Shown here: positions 33,348 through 40,889 of the stretch, piece by piece
How positions within the stretch are numbered: position 1 is the first letter of the stretch
Layout of the letters: each line of letters starts with the position of its first letter
Assembly: GCA_964388955.1 (NCBI GenBank)
Contig: CAYMCO010000001.1
Location: forward strand, 124,001-188,000
Direction: 5' to 3'
Source of the DNA: CAYMCO01 sp964388955
Lineage (GTDB): Bacteria; Chloroflexota; Anaerolineae; Anaerolineales; E44-bin32
Length of the DNA stretch: 64,000 nt
Notes under the pieces: generated by a model
The model's database searches: none
Seen by the model: only the letters and a program-made list of their open reading frames with translations
Told to the model about the DNA's origin: nothing
Translations under genes and position numbers: made by a program

Positions 33348-33900
33348 GCTGGGCATCAAGTTGGCCGTCTTTTTCCTCTCATCAGCTTTGCTGGCCTACG
33401 CATCCAGGGCCTCTCTTCGCGTGCCTGGATCGCATGGTTTCTACCGTTTCCTCGCCTGGGAGAGCATGATCGTCCTTTTCCTCTTGGCGGTCGATCGATG
33501 GTTTCGTGATCCGTTCTCCTCCCTCCAAGTGATCTCATGGCTTCTACTGTCGGTCTCAGCGTTTCTCGTGCTCCATGGTGTCCGGCTGCTGCGCCGCGCG
33601 GGCCTCCCTGCCGAGGAACGCCCTGGTGAGCCGTTGCTGGCTTTCGAGAAGACGACGACGCTTGTCACGGAGGGCGCCTATCGGTACATCCGGCATCCCC
33701 TCTACAGTTCACTCCTATTCTTGACATGGGGAATCTTCCTCAAGCAGCCCGTAGTACTCACCGCAGTCGTGGCGCTTACTGCGACCGGCTTCATCGTTGC
33801 GACGGCAAGGGCCGACGAGGTGGAATGCATCCGGTTCTTCGGGCCTCCGTATGAAGAGTACATGAATCGTACGAAGATGTTCATCCCGTTCCTTTTCTAG
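33337..33900 (+). CDS. isoprenylcysteine carboxyl methyltransferase (ICMT/PEMT)-family membrane protein
   Basis: 187 residues with four or five membrane segments. The C-terminal half has the family pattern LVTEGAYRYIRHPLYSSLLFLTWGIFLK followed by ADEVECIRFFGPPYEEYMNRTKMFIPFL, in which the RHP motif and the late Glu-Glu residues bind S-adenosylmethionine. Bacterial members methylate lipids or unknown small molecules; the substrate is not known. It lies in the accessory-looking section between the recombinase and the decayed ABC permease. Confidence 0.82.
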   Translation: MSSELGIKLAVFFLSSALLAYASRASLRVPGSHGFYRFLAWESMIVLFLLAVDRWFRDPFSSLQVISWLLLSVSAFLVLHGVRLLRRAGLPAEERPGEPLLAFEKTTTLVTEGAYRYIRHPLYSSLLFLTWGIFLKQPVVLTAVVALTATGFIVATARADEVECIRFFGPPYEEYMNRTKMFIPFLF

Positions 33901-34239
33901 TGGCCAGGATCCGGCTCTGTGTCCCTTGTTGCGCCTGGAATGATCTTGGTCAACTGACCAATGCTCTTTCAGGTCAAGTGGCGGATGGCAATTCTCTCTC
34001 CCGATCGTACGATATCAACAATTGACGCATGCGCAACTGCAGCCTGAGCACATTGGGGGCTGAACCGGCGAATACCCGGGTCGTTCGTTGGCGGAAACCA
34101 TTGTCGAAGCCGTCCTCTTGTGCAATGTATTAGGAAGCATGGTTTGGTTCATACTGCCCTCGGTCCGGCTGGGCTATCTGTGTCTTGAGCAAGGTGCGTG
34201 GGAGGATGCGGAGATTGCGATGAACTTTGGAGGCATCTC
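33901..34239. other. intergenic region upstream of the ABC ATPase
   Basis: 339 bases without a supported gene. It contains the palindrome at 33946-33961 and an AT-rich section around 34000-34030. Confidence 0.45.
33946..33961. promoter_or_regulatory. 16-bp palindrome, possible operator
   Basis: TTGGTCAACTGACCAA: a perfect seven-base dyad around AC. A related half-site (AGGTCAAG) lies about 12 bases further. It is of the size bound by small dimeric regulators. The next gene is the ABC ATPase 278 bases downstream. Confidence 0.45.
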
Positions 34240-35157
34240 ATGGACGATTCTGTAGTTTCCGTCAAGGACTTCCGAAAGGCATATGGCGACTTGGTCGCCG
34301 TGGACGGCATCAGCTTTGAGGTACAGCGCGGTGAAATCTTTGGCCTTCTTGGACCCAATGGCGCCGGCAAGACCAGTACATTGGAGACCCTGGAGGGCTT
34401 GAGGGCTCCGGATGGTGGTTTGCTGCAGGTCGCAGGGGTCGATCCAACGAGCGAACCGCGCAGGCTGCACAATCTGATCGGCGTTCAGCTGCAGACCTCG
34501 GCCTTGCCTGAAAGCATCACCGTCGATGAATCCATGCGGTTCTTCTGCGCTTACCACCGGGTGGACCCGCGCTATGACTTGCTGGACCGTCTGGGCCTGG
34601 GGGAGAAAAGAAAGGCACAGTATCATCAATTGTCGACCGGTCAACAGCGCCGCCTTGCACTTGCTTTGGCGCTTGCTCACCACCCCGTCGTGCTCTTCTT
34701 GGATGAGCCTACGGCCGGTTTAGATGTCGCAACGCGTGTGGAGCTGCACAATATCATGCGTGAAGAGCAAGCTGCCGGCACGACGGCCATACTGGCCACG
34801 CATGATATGGCCGAAGCGGAAGAAATGTCAGATCGGATCGCGATCTTGCTGCGGGGTAGAGTGGTTGCCACCGGAAGCCCCATGGAGATCACGGCCACGG
34901 GTGCAGGGTTGACCAAGGTCTCCGTTCGCACTAGCGGCAGAAGCCTCTCCAACCCGCGTGTCTCCTTCCCCGCTGTGGGCCAGCACATATCCAAGGATGG
35001 GTACAGCATCTACTTCAGCACAGATATCGGACCCACAGTCTCGGCCATCATCTCTTATATCGAGGCTCAGCAAGATACATTGATAGATTTACGTGTGGAG
35101 CGGCCGACGTTGGAAGATCGGTTTCTGGAGATTACCACAACTGGAGACGTTCAATGA
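34240..35157 (+). CDS. ABC-2 type exporter ATP-binding protein
   Basis: 305 residues from the ATG at 34240, with GGAGG eight to twelve bases upstream; an earlier in-frame ATG lacks a site. Motifs: Walker A GPNGAGKTS, Q-loop GVQLQTSALPES, signature LSTGQQRR (normally LSGGQ), Walker B VLFLDEPTAGLD and switch histidine ATHDMAEAEE. A C-terminal 80-residue extension (GRSLSNPRVSFPAVG to PTLEDRFLEIT) is typical of drug or antibiotic exporters. It overlaps the permease start by four bases (ATGA), but that permease is broken, so the transporter is probably not functional as encoded. Confidence 0.9.
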   Translation: MDDSVVSVKDFRKAYGDLVAVDGISFEVQRGEIFGLLGPNGAGKTSTLETLEGLRAPDGGLLQVAGVDPTSEPRRLHNLIGVQLQTSALPESITVDESMRFFCAYHRVDPRYDLLDRLGLGEKRKAQYHQLSTGQQRRLALALALAHHPVVLFLDEPTAGLDVATRVELHNIMREEQAAGTTAILATHDMAEAEEMSDRIAILLRGRVVATGSPMEITATGAGLTKVSVRTSGRSLSNPRVSFPAVGQHISKDGYSIYFSTDIGPTVSAIISYIEAQQDTLIDLRVERPTLEDRFLEITTTGDVQ

Positions 35158-35700
35158 TCGCGTTCATCAATCACTTCTCATTCGAGTTCCGCACCGGGAT
35201 CCGCAACAAGCAGTTGCTGTTGATGAACTACTTGTTCCCCTTGGGTTTCTACCTGATGATGGGCTACATAATGCCCGCGATCAATCCTCTCTTCCTTGAC
35301 AGGCTTGTCCCTGCCTTGGTCGTTTTCGCCATACTGGCTGCCACGTTATTGGGCTTGCCCGACCCATTGGTCAAGGCCCGTGAAGATGGCATCTTCCGCA
35401 GCTACAAGATCAACGGCATTCCCGCCATTTCTATTCTGGTGATTCCAGCCGCAACGACGATTCCTTCCAGCCACTCAGGCGATGAACGCCTTCAACGCAT
35501 TGGTCATGGGTGCGGCGGACTATGCGCCCTGGGGTTCTCCATGGGGGTCGGTCATCGTCTTGGCGCTCAGCGGCATGATTGCACTCGGCCTGTCGGTATT
35601 TATGTTCAATTGGGACAGACACAATGCCGCTCAGCGTGGGCATCCTTTGATGGCACTGCTCGTCCTGCTGCCCTGCGTCGTCGGTATCTTCTTGTTGTAG
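35154..35700 (+). pseudogene. decayed ABC-2 type permease (internal deletion and frameshift)
   Basis: Two pieces of one membrane protein lie in different frames. The N-terminal piece (35154 to about 35460) reads MIAFINHFSFEFRTGIRNK, then LVPALVVFAILAATLLGL and SYKINGIPA, ending near VIPAATTI. The C-terminal piece (from about 35482, another frame) reads NALVMGAADYAPWGSPWGS, then LALSGMIALGLSVFMFNWD and a last helix MALLVLLPCVVGIFLL to the stop at 35698-35700. About half of a normal permease (some 350 residues) is missing between them. The frame of the first piece runs on to 35846 as non-homologous sequence. Confidence 0.75.
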
Positions 35701-35892
35701 CTTTCTCAACGTGGAAAGCTCGAACTGTACTCATCACTCTCTTCACGTTTCTTTCCTGCCGTGCGCAAGAAATGACACGGCGGGAATGCCGCAGTCGAGA
35801 ACCCTCCTTGCAACCCGAAACACCAAGTCACAATGGGGAAATCTGACTGTCGAAAGAGTTCTGTTGGATTTGTATCTGGGTCCTGCGAGCCG

Positions 35893-36912
35893 CTAATGGA
35901 TCTGCGGTGCATGAGTGAGCTGCAGAATCCGGTGGATCTCGCCGCGCTGCCAACAAGCCTGAAAGGCCTCGATCATCCTTGGATCGAACTGACGTCCCGC
36001 CTGGTCCATGATAATCTCATATGCGGTCTCTGGGGATTCCGCGGCCCGGTAGGGCCGATCCGATGTGATGGCATCTAGGGCATCGGCGATCGCCAGCAGG
36101 CGTGCGGCCTCCGGGATGTTCTCTCCCTGCAACCCGCAGGGGTATCCGCTGCCGTCCCACCGCTCGTGGTGGTGGCGGATAATGGGTACGGCTGGGGCCA
36201 GGAATGGGATGCCTTCGATCATATGCGCCCCGACGAGCGGATGGCGGCGCATTTCCTCCCATTCTTCTTCGCTCAAACTTCCGGGCTTGCGCAGAACGGA
36301 TTCGCGCACGGAGATCTTACCGATATCGTGCAGGATCGCGCCATATTCGAGCGCCTCCATGTGGGCTTCGTCCCAGCCGAGTTCCTGGGCAAGGGCGCGC
36401 GAAAACTCGAATACACGGTCGACATGCACGCGTGTGTACTCATCCCGAGCCTCGATCGCCGCCGCCAAGACCTGCAAGCTGGCCTTATAGGCCTCTTTGA
36501 GCTGCACGAACATGATTTCATCGGCGCGGCGCAGCCGAGCTTCCACCGCGGCGATGAGCTCTTTGCTGCTGACGGGCTTGGTGATGTAGTCGTCGGCACC
36601 AAGCGTCTTTCCGGCGAATATGTCCTCTCTGGTCTGCCGAGCGGTGAGGAAGATGAAGGGGATGCCCAATCCCCCGGGTATTTGCCTTACCGCCTCGAAC
36701 AATTGAAAGCCATCCATCACGGGCATCGTGATATCGGAGAGGATGAGCGAAGGTTGCTCGTCCCGGAGCAACCCGAGCGCAAGTTCACCGTTTTGGGCAG
36801 TTCTGACCCGATACCCGACCCCTTCGAGGATGTCGCGCAGGGCGATCAACAAGGCGGGATCATCTTCAACGATCAGGATTGACCGGTCGTCGTTCGATTC
36901 TTCGGATGTCAT
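35893..36912 (-). CDS. response regulator with HD-GYP output domain (c-di-GMP phosphodiesterase-like)
   Basis: 339 residues from MTSEESNDD, with GGAAG upstream; an open extension of 34 codons has no site. The receiver domain (about 10-130) has ILIVEDDPALL, the phospho-acceptor in LILSDITMPVMDG and K in DYITKPVSS. A helical linker follows. The HD-GYP domain (about 160-330) has HDIGKISVRESVL and RHHHERWDGSGYP, the complete HD and GYP motifs. The family hydrolyses cyclic di-GMP on phosphorylation. The kinase is not adjacent. A clear promoter lies upstream. Confidence 0.93.
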   Translation of the reverse strand: MTSEESNDDRSILIVEDDPALLIALRDILEGVGYRVRTAQNGELALGLLRDEQPSLILSDITMPVMDGFQLFEAVRQIPGGLGIPFIFLTARQTREDIFAGKTLGADDYITKPVSSKELIAAVEARLRRADEIMFVQLKEAYKASLQVLAAAIEARDEYTRVHVDRVFEFSRALAQELGWDEAHMEALEYGAILHDIGKISVRESVLRKPGSLSEEEWEEMRRHPLVGAHMIEGIPFLAPAVPIIRHHHERWDGSGYPCGLQGENIPEAARLLAIADALDAITSDRPYRAAESPETAYEIIMDQAGRQFDPRMIEAFQACWQRGEIHRILQLTHAPQIH

Positions 36913-36969
36913 ACCGCTTCCAACGTAGACCTCACCCGTAGCATCCCTTCGGCGCTCCCCCAGTCCCTC

Positions 36970-36998
36970 ATTATCGGATCGCACATAGGTGCGGGCAA
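36970..36998 (-). promoter_or_regulatory. promoter of the HD-GYP regulator
   Basis: Minus strand TTGCCC, 17-base spacer and GATAAT. Predicted leader about 50 bases. Confidence 0.5.
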
Positions 36999-37110
36999 GC
37001 CGTCCGCAGGTCATGGTTGACCTTCACTTGATTCACAGGGGTAGGTTGCCGCGCTTCCCGTCCCCGAACGGGTGCGGAAGCTGGCAAACGGCTGGCAGCG
37101 AATACGGGCT

Positions 37111-37132
37111 TTGAGTAACCTATTATACTCAA
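37111..37132. promoter_or_regulatory. palindrome overlapping a -10 box upstream of the dehydrogenase
   Basis: TTGAGT and ACTCAA flank ten bases that include TATTATACT, so a protein bound to the dyad would cover the likely -10 (TATACT). It lies 33 bases before the dehydrogenase ATG. No convincing -35 was found. Confidence 0.4.
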
Positions 37133-37164
37133 TAGCCGCGGCTCAGCGGAGATGGAGGTGCACA

Positions 37165-38130
37165 ATGACGCTCATGCACAAACAGGTGCTGGTCACGCGC
37201 AGGATCCCGCAAAAGGCACTAGAAACCTTGCGCGAGCAGGTTCAAGTCTCAGTCTGGGAGGACGACCTGCCGCCTGATCAAGAGACGCTCCGCTCGATGA
37301 TCGGACCCATGAATGGCCTGCTTTGCCTGCTGACGGATGCCATCGATGGCCAGCTTCTGAAGGCTGCGCCCGCGCTCGAGGTGGTGAGCACGATGTCTGT
37401 GGGAGTGGACCATATCGATGTCCGGGCCTGCGAGGAACGGGGGATTGCAGTTGGGCACACCCCAGGGGAGCTCACCGATGCGACTGCAGATTTCACCATC
37501 GCCCTCATTCTCGCATCCGGCCGACGCCTTGCGGAAGCGCGGGATTTCGCCGCCAGCGGGGGATGGAAGACCTGGAGCCCAACACTCTTGCTGGGCCGAG
37601 ATCTCTTCGCCTCCCGTGTGGGCATTTTGGGGCTTGGACGTATCGGAAGCGCAGTGGCCAGGAGGCTGTCGGCGTTTGGCGCCCAACTGTCCTTCCATGA
37701 CCACAATCGGCAGGCTGCATCGGACCAGGGCCTGGAAATCGGATATCTTCCGTTGGATGATCTACTCTCGTCGTCAGACGTGCTCACGATTCACCTGCCA
37801 CTGACGCAGGAGACCACTCGCCTTATCAGCGAGGGAGAACTGCGGCGCATGCCGCCCGAAGCGCTCCTGGTCAACACGGCGCGCGGTCCCATCGTGGATA
37901 CTGAGGCGCTCGTAACGGCCCTAAGGGAGGGCTGGATCGCGGGCGCGGCGCTCGATGTCACGGATCCGGAACCTCTTCCCACCGACCATCCCCTGTTTGC
38001 GTTTGAAAACTGCCTGGTGACGCCTCACGTCGCCTCTGCAGGCGCCAGAACGCGCGAAATGATGGCGGGAATGGCCGTCGCCAATCTGCTGGCCGGTTTA
38101 CAGGGGGCCCCGCTCCCCCACCCCGCTTGA
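37165..38130 (+). CDS. D-isomer-specific 2-hydroxyacid dehydrogenase (glyoxylate/hydroxypyruvate reductase-like)
   Basis: 321 residues from the ATG at 37165, with GGAGGTG seven bases upstream. The NAD(P)-binding loop is VGILGLGRIGSAVARRL. Catalytic residues are R in NTARGPIVDTEAL, E in DVTDPEPLPTDHPL and H in CLVTPHVASAG. Substrate-side motif: VVSTMSVGVDHIDVRACEERGI. Length and motifs fit the GRHPR/GyaR branch, which reduces glyoxylate or hydroxypyruvate. Substrate choice among this family is not certain. Confidence 0.88.
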   Translation: MTLMHKQVLVTRRIPQKALETLREQVQVSVWEDDLPPDQETLRSMIGPMNGLLCLLTDAIDGQLLKAAPALEVVSTMSVGVDHIDVRACEERGIAVGHTPGELTDATADFTIALILASGRRLAEARDFAASGGWKTWSPTLLLGRDLFASRVGILGLGRIGSAVARRLSAFGAQLSFHDHNRQAASDQGLEIGYLPLDDLLSSSDVLTIHLPLTQETTRLISEGELRRMPPEALLVNTARGPIVDTEALVTALREGWIAGAALDVTDPEPLPTDHPLFAFENCLVTPHVASAGARTREMMAGMAVANLLAGLQGAPLPHPA

Positions 38131-38232
38131 GGTACGCTGGCATGTGGGGACTCATGCTACAATCTCCGTGGCATCTGCGCCGCGCCCGGCAATTGGGCGT
38201 CAGCGGCGGCATATGGGAGGGGATGGCCGCTT

Positions 38233-38703
38233 GTGGCCAGTCAAGAAGCTGTGAGGATTGTGGCTCGCAACCGCAAGGCCGCCCATGACTATTTCCTGAG
38301 CGAGCATGTGGAGGCCGGGCTGGTTCTTCGCGGGAGTGAGATCAAATCCGTGCGTGCGGGACAGGTGAGCCTGCGAGAGTCGCACGTGCGTGTGATGAAT
38401 GGTGAAGCCTGGCTGGTGGATGCGCATATTGCCCCCTACGAGCAAGCGAGCCACGAGAACCACGAGCCGCGGCGAATGCGAAAGCTATTGCTGCACAAAC
38501 GCCAGATTCGAGATTTGGAGGAGGCCGTGCAGCAGCGCGGCTACACCATCATCCCGACGCGCATGTATCTCAGGGACGGGATGGCGAAAGTGGAGATTGC
38601 GCTTGCCAAGGGAAAGCGCAAATACGACAAGCGGCGAGAAATCGCCGAGAGGGACGCACGGCGAGCGATTGACCGTGCCCTATCCCGCAAGGGTCGGCGG
38701 TGA
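38233..38703 (+). CDS. smpB: SsrA-binding protein SmpB
   Basis: 156 residues starting with GTG and preceded by GGGAGGGGATGG. It has NRKAAHDYFLSEHVEAGLVLRGSEIKS, DAHIAPYEQASHENHEPRRMRKLLLHK and GMAKVEIALAKGKRKYDKR, the full SmpB sequence with its basic tail. It carries tmRNA into stalled ribosomes for trans-translation. The tmRNA gene lies 900 bases downstream on the same strand. Its stop overlaps the next start (GTGA). Confidence 0.97.
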   Translation: MASQEAVRIVARNRKAAHDYFLSEHVEAGLVLRGSEIKSVRAGQVSLRESHVRVMNGEAWLVDAHIAPYEQASHENHEPRRMRKLLLHKRQIRDLEEAVQQRGYTIIPTRMYLRDGMAKVEIALAKGKRKYDKRREIAERDARRAIDRALSRKGRR

Positions 38704-39485
38704 TCCCCTCATCCATTTCTGCCATTAACAGACTTCCCCTCCCCGAAAAGCGGCGATTGTATGCCCGTTTCATTCCATCAGAACTGCTCAGGCGGTTCGA
38801 GATCCCAGTGGACTTTCAGGATCCAGATGGGCGTGATCTGCTGACCCTGCGTGCCAGGGCCGGAGCAGCCGACGTGCATGTTGACTTGCGGCACGAATTC
38901 GGGGCCCGTGATCCGCTCTTGTACGCGCATTTGATGGACACGGTCAATGGGCAGATCCATGTGCTTCTGTATGTAGTGAATGATCCCGCATCTCCCCGTT
39001 TCGATGTGGATGTGATGCCCGACGGCACGCCGACGGAATTCGGGGTCTTCCGTCGCAATCTCCAGGCTGAGCAAGCGGCGATGCGGGCTGGCCTGGCTCC
39101 CGGCCAGGTGCGTTCCGGCTTGCGATTGCTGTCGCATTCCATTGCCTCATTCGAAGCCTTTGTTTCCGCGCTTGGGCACGAGCTCTTCTTTGTTGAGCCG
39201 CTCGCCTATCACAATGCAGTGGTGTTTGAAAGGTATGGCTTTCGCTACGCCATGGGCCGTTCCCTGATGGAGCGCATCAATGAGGGCTTCGAAGCCGGTG
39301 GCGCGCAGCGCATGGCATTGGATGGCAGCACCCCCTTCCGGCAGCCGGGCGCAGAGCGGTCGATCCGCGGCCGCAGTTGGGCAATCCATGACGGCATCCT
39401 GGGGCAACCGTACTCCGGAGTGACGATGTACAAGCAAGTGGGCTTCGCGGGTGAGGTGACCACATTCCCAAATGGGATATGGTAG
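38700..39485 (+). CDS. conserved protein of unknown function between smpB and ssrA
   Basis: 261 residues. The GTG at 38700 overlaps the smpB stop, so it is translationally coupled to smpB. A soluble mixed alpha/beta protein. Residues about 20-110 are beta-rich (DGRDLLTLRARAGAADVHVDL, NGQIHVLLYVVND). The C-terminal part has EPLAYHNAVVFERYGFRYAMGRSLMERI, which recalls the last strand-helix of GNAT acetyltransferases. The full GNAT acetyl-CoA loop was not found, so that reading is weak. Its place between the two trans-translation genes is notable. Confidence 0.75.
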   Translation: MIPSSISAINRLPLPEKRRLYARFIPSELLRRFEIPVDFQDPDGRDLLTLRARAGAADVHVDLRHEFGARDPLLYAHLMDTVNGQIHVLLYVVNDPASPRFDVDVMPDGTPTEFGVFRRNLQAEQAAMRAGLAPGQVRSGLRLLSHSIASFEAFVSALGHELFFVEPLAYHNAVVFERYGFRYAMGRSLMERINEGFEAGGAQRMALDGSTPFRQPGAERSIRGRSWAIHDGILGQPYSGVTMYKQVGFAGEVTTFPNGIW

Positions 39486-39570
39486 AAAATTGCGCATAGA
39501 CAGAAATCGGGGTTTAGGAATGGAAAAGTTGGGAGATATGGATTGAGGGAAGTGGCTATGCGCATATGAC

Positions 39571-39599
39571 TTGCACCCCAATCCGGCATCGAGTATAAT
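39571..39599 (+). promoter_or_regulatory. promoter of ssrA
   Basis: TTGCAC, a 17-base spacer and a perfect TATAAT. The predicted start (about 39606-39607) coincides with the first base of the tmRNA acceptor stem. Confidence 0.8.
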
Positions 39600-39606
39600 A
39601 ATACAA

Positions 39607-40002
39607 GGGGATGAAAGGCTTCGACGGAGGTGGATGGCGACGAACTGCAAGCCGAGAGGCGCCGAACTCGCAAAATCAGCGCACACATAAAGTGCCAACC
39701 GCACTGACTATGCGGCGCTGCCGCTCGCAGCCTAGGCTGTAATCGACATCGCCCATAGGATCGCCCAAGGGCGATCCCGTTCAATCCCCCCACCCCCGAC
39801 TGGGCGGATCTGAACGACGGTAAAGCCGGGGTGCAGCACGGCGAGGCCAATACCCGTGCCCAAGCGGCTCAGGCCGAATTGACTGGCCGCCAGCACCGCT
39901 TTGTCGATCGGGCGCCTGGTGGCGAGAACAACCGATCGACCATGCTTGTAGACGTTTGTCGACTGAGGCTTTCGGACGCGGGTTCGATTCCCGCCATCTC
40001 CA
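39607..40002 (+). ncRNA. ssrA: transfer-messenger RNA (tmRNA)
   Basis: 396 bases. The 5' end GGGGATGAAAGGCTTCGACG is typical. The acceptor stem is GGGGATG/CATCTCC (one G-T wobble), followed by discriminator A; the CCA is not encoded. The 3' end holds the T arm GCGGGTTCGATTCCCGC. The tag frame begins with the resume codon GCC at 39694 and ends at TAG 39733-39735, giving ANRTDYAALPLAA, which ends in the usual Ala-Ala degron. The bases before the resume codon (CATAAAGT) resemble the sequence preceding known resume codons. The gene is one-piece, not permuted. Confidence 0.95.
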
Positions 40003-40008
40003 CTGGGT

Positions 40009-40032
40009 GGGGGCCCTTTCCATCGAGCCCCC
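40009..40032 (+). terminator. hairpin after ssrA
   Basis: GGGGGC and GCCCCC pair around a 12-base loop, seven bases after the tmRNA end. The following GCGTATCCTTTG is only weakly T-rich. It separates ssrA from the convergent FHA regulator gene. Confidence 0.55.
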
Positions 40033-40069
40033 GCGTATCCTTTGTAGCCGCCCTCTCAAGGGCATCTCC

Positions 40070-40735
40070 CTAAAGCGGGTTGTCCAGGCGAAAACCATGA
40101 CCCCTCACCGTGATAATGTACTCATGGCCGGGGTCAATCTCCGCCAGACGCTCGCGCAAGCGTCGCACCAACGCGTCGATCGCCTGCTCCGAGACACCGA
40201 TATCCGCCTCCTCAGCCCAAACGTCCGAAACGACGTCCTCACGGGTGACCACCACCCCACTATTCCTATAGAGCAGCGCCAATAATCGAAACTGCCTGGG
40301 CGACAGTGCCGGCCGCAACTCCCTCCCCTCCACCCACACGCGGCGCGCCGAAAGATCCATACGCAACCGGCCGAGGCCCAAATCGATGGCCTCCGCCTTG
40401 CTCAACGGCACCGTCGCCTCCCGGCCAACATATACCAACTCAAGCGCCAGAGCGACCTGTATCACGTCGCCATCTTGCAGCAACCGCGGGCGCGTGATCC
40501 GATGCCCGTTTAGGTGAGTCCCGTTCTTGCTCCCCAGATCCTCAATCACAAAGCCGGAATCCGTCCGCAGCAGTCGGGCATGCCGCCTCGACACTTGCCG
40601 GCTGGGGACCACAATCTCACAGTCGGGAGTCCGACCGATGACGGTCTCCATCTTTTCCAGCACCCAGCGTGTGCCCTGCAGTTTGCCCGACTGGGCAATG
40701 ACCACCGGATTCTCGCCCGCGAACCGCTCGCTCAT
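40070..40735 (-). CDS. FHA-domain winged-helix transcriptional regulator
   Basis: 221 residues from MSERFAGEN, with GAGGAAGAG upstream. The N-terminal FHA domain (about 15-105) has the phosphothreonine-binding residues: GR (34-35), SRRH (49-52) and KNGTHLNG (70-77). The C-terminal half (about 120-220) is an OmpR/PhoB-type winged helix: LSPRQFRLLALLYRN, VVTREDVVSDVW, EQAIDALVRRLRERL and YIITVRGHGFRLDN. It therefore reads a phosphothreonine and binds DNA. The Ser/Thr kinase transcribed divergently from the same gap is the obvious writer. Confidence 0.92.
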   Translation of the reverse strand: MSERFAGENPVVIAQSGKLQGTRWVLEKMETVIGRTPDCEIVVPSRQVSRRHARLLRTDSGFVIEDLGSKNGTHLNGHRITRPRLLQDGDVIQVALALELVYVGREATVPLSKAEAIDLGLGRLRMDLSARRVWVEGRELRPALSPRQFRLLALLYRNSGVVVTREDVVSDVWAEEADIGVSEQAIDALVRRLRERLAEIDPGHEYIITVRGHGFRLDNPL

Positions 40736-40770
40736 GTCTCTTCCTCTCAGCAATCGGCCCCCAGAGCGTG

Positions 40771-40776
40771 TATAAT
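40771..40776 (+). promoter_or_regulatory. -10 box of the Ser/Thr kinase gene
   Basis: TATAAT, 113 bases before the kinase ATG. The -35 (near 40748) is poor. It lies in the gap shared with the divergent FHA regulator. Confidence 0.45.
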
Positions 40777-40814
40777 CCCCTCACGATCCAGGCGCTCTGA
40801 ATTCAGTCGCATGG

Positions 40815-40865
40815 GGAGCTGGGTTCCAACGCCGAGAGCGAAGCCTGGTCGCCCCACCCAGCTCC
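40815..40865 (+). promoter_or_regulatory. stem-loop in the kinase 5' leader
   Basis: GGAGCTGGGT (40815-40824) pairs perfectly with ACCCAGCTCC (40856-40865) around a 31-base loop. It ends 16 bases before the GGTGAGG ribosome site. It may control translation or transcript stability; there is no T run to make it a terminator. Confidence 0.55.
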
Positions 40866-40889
40866 TTCCGCGCGAAATCCGGTGAGGAA

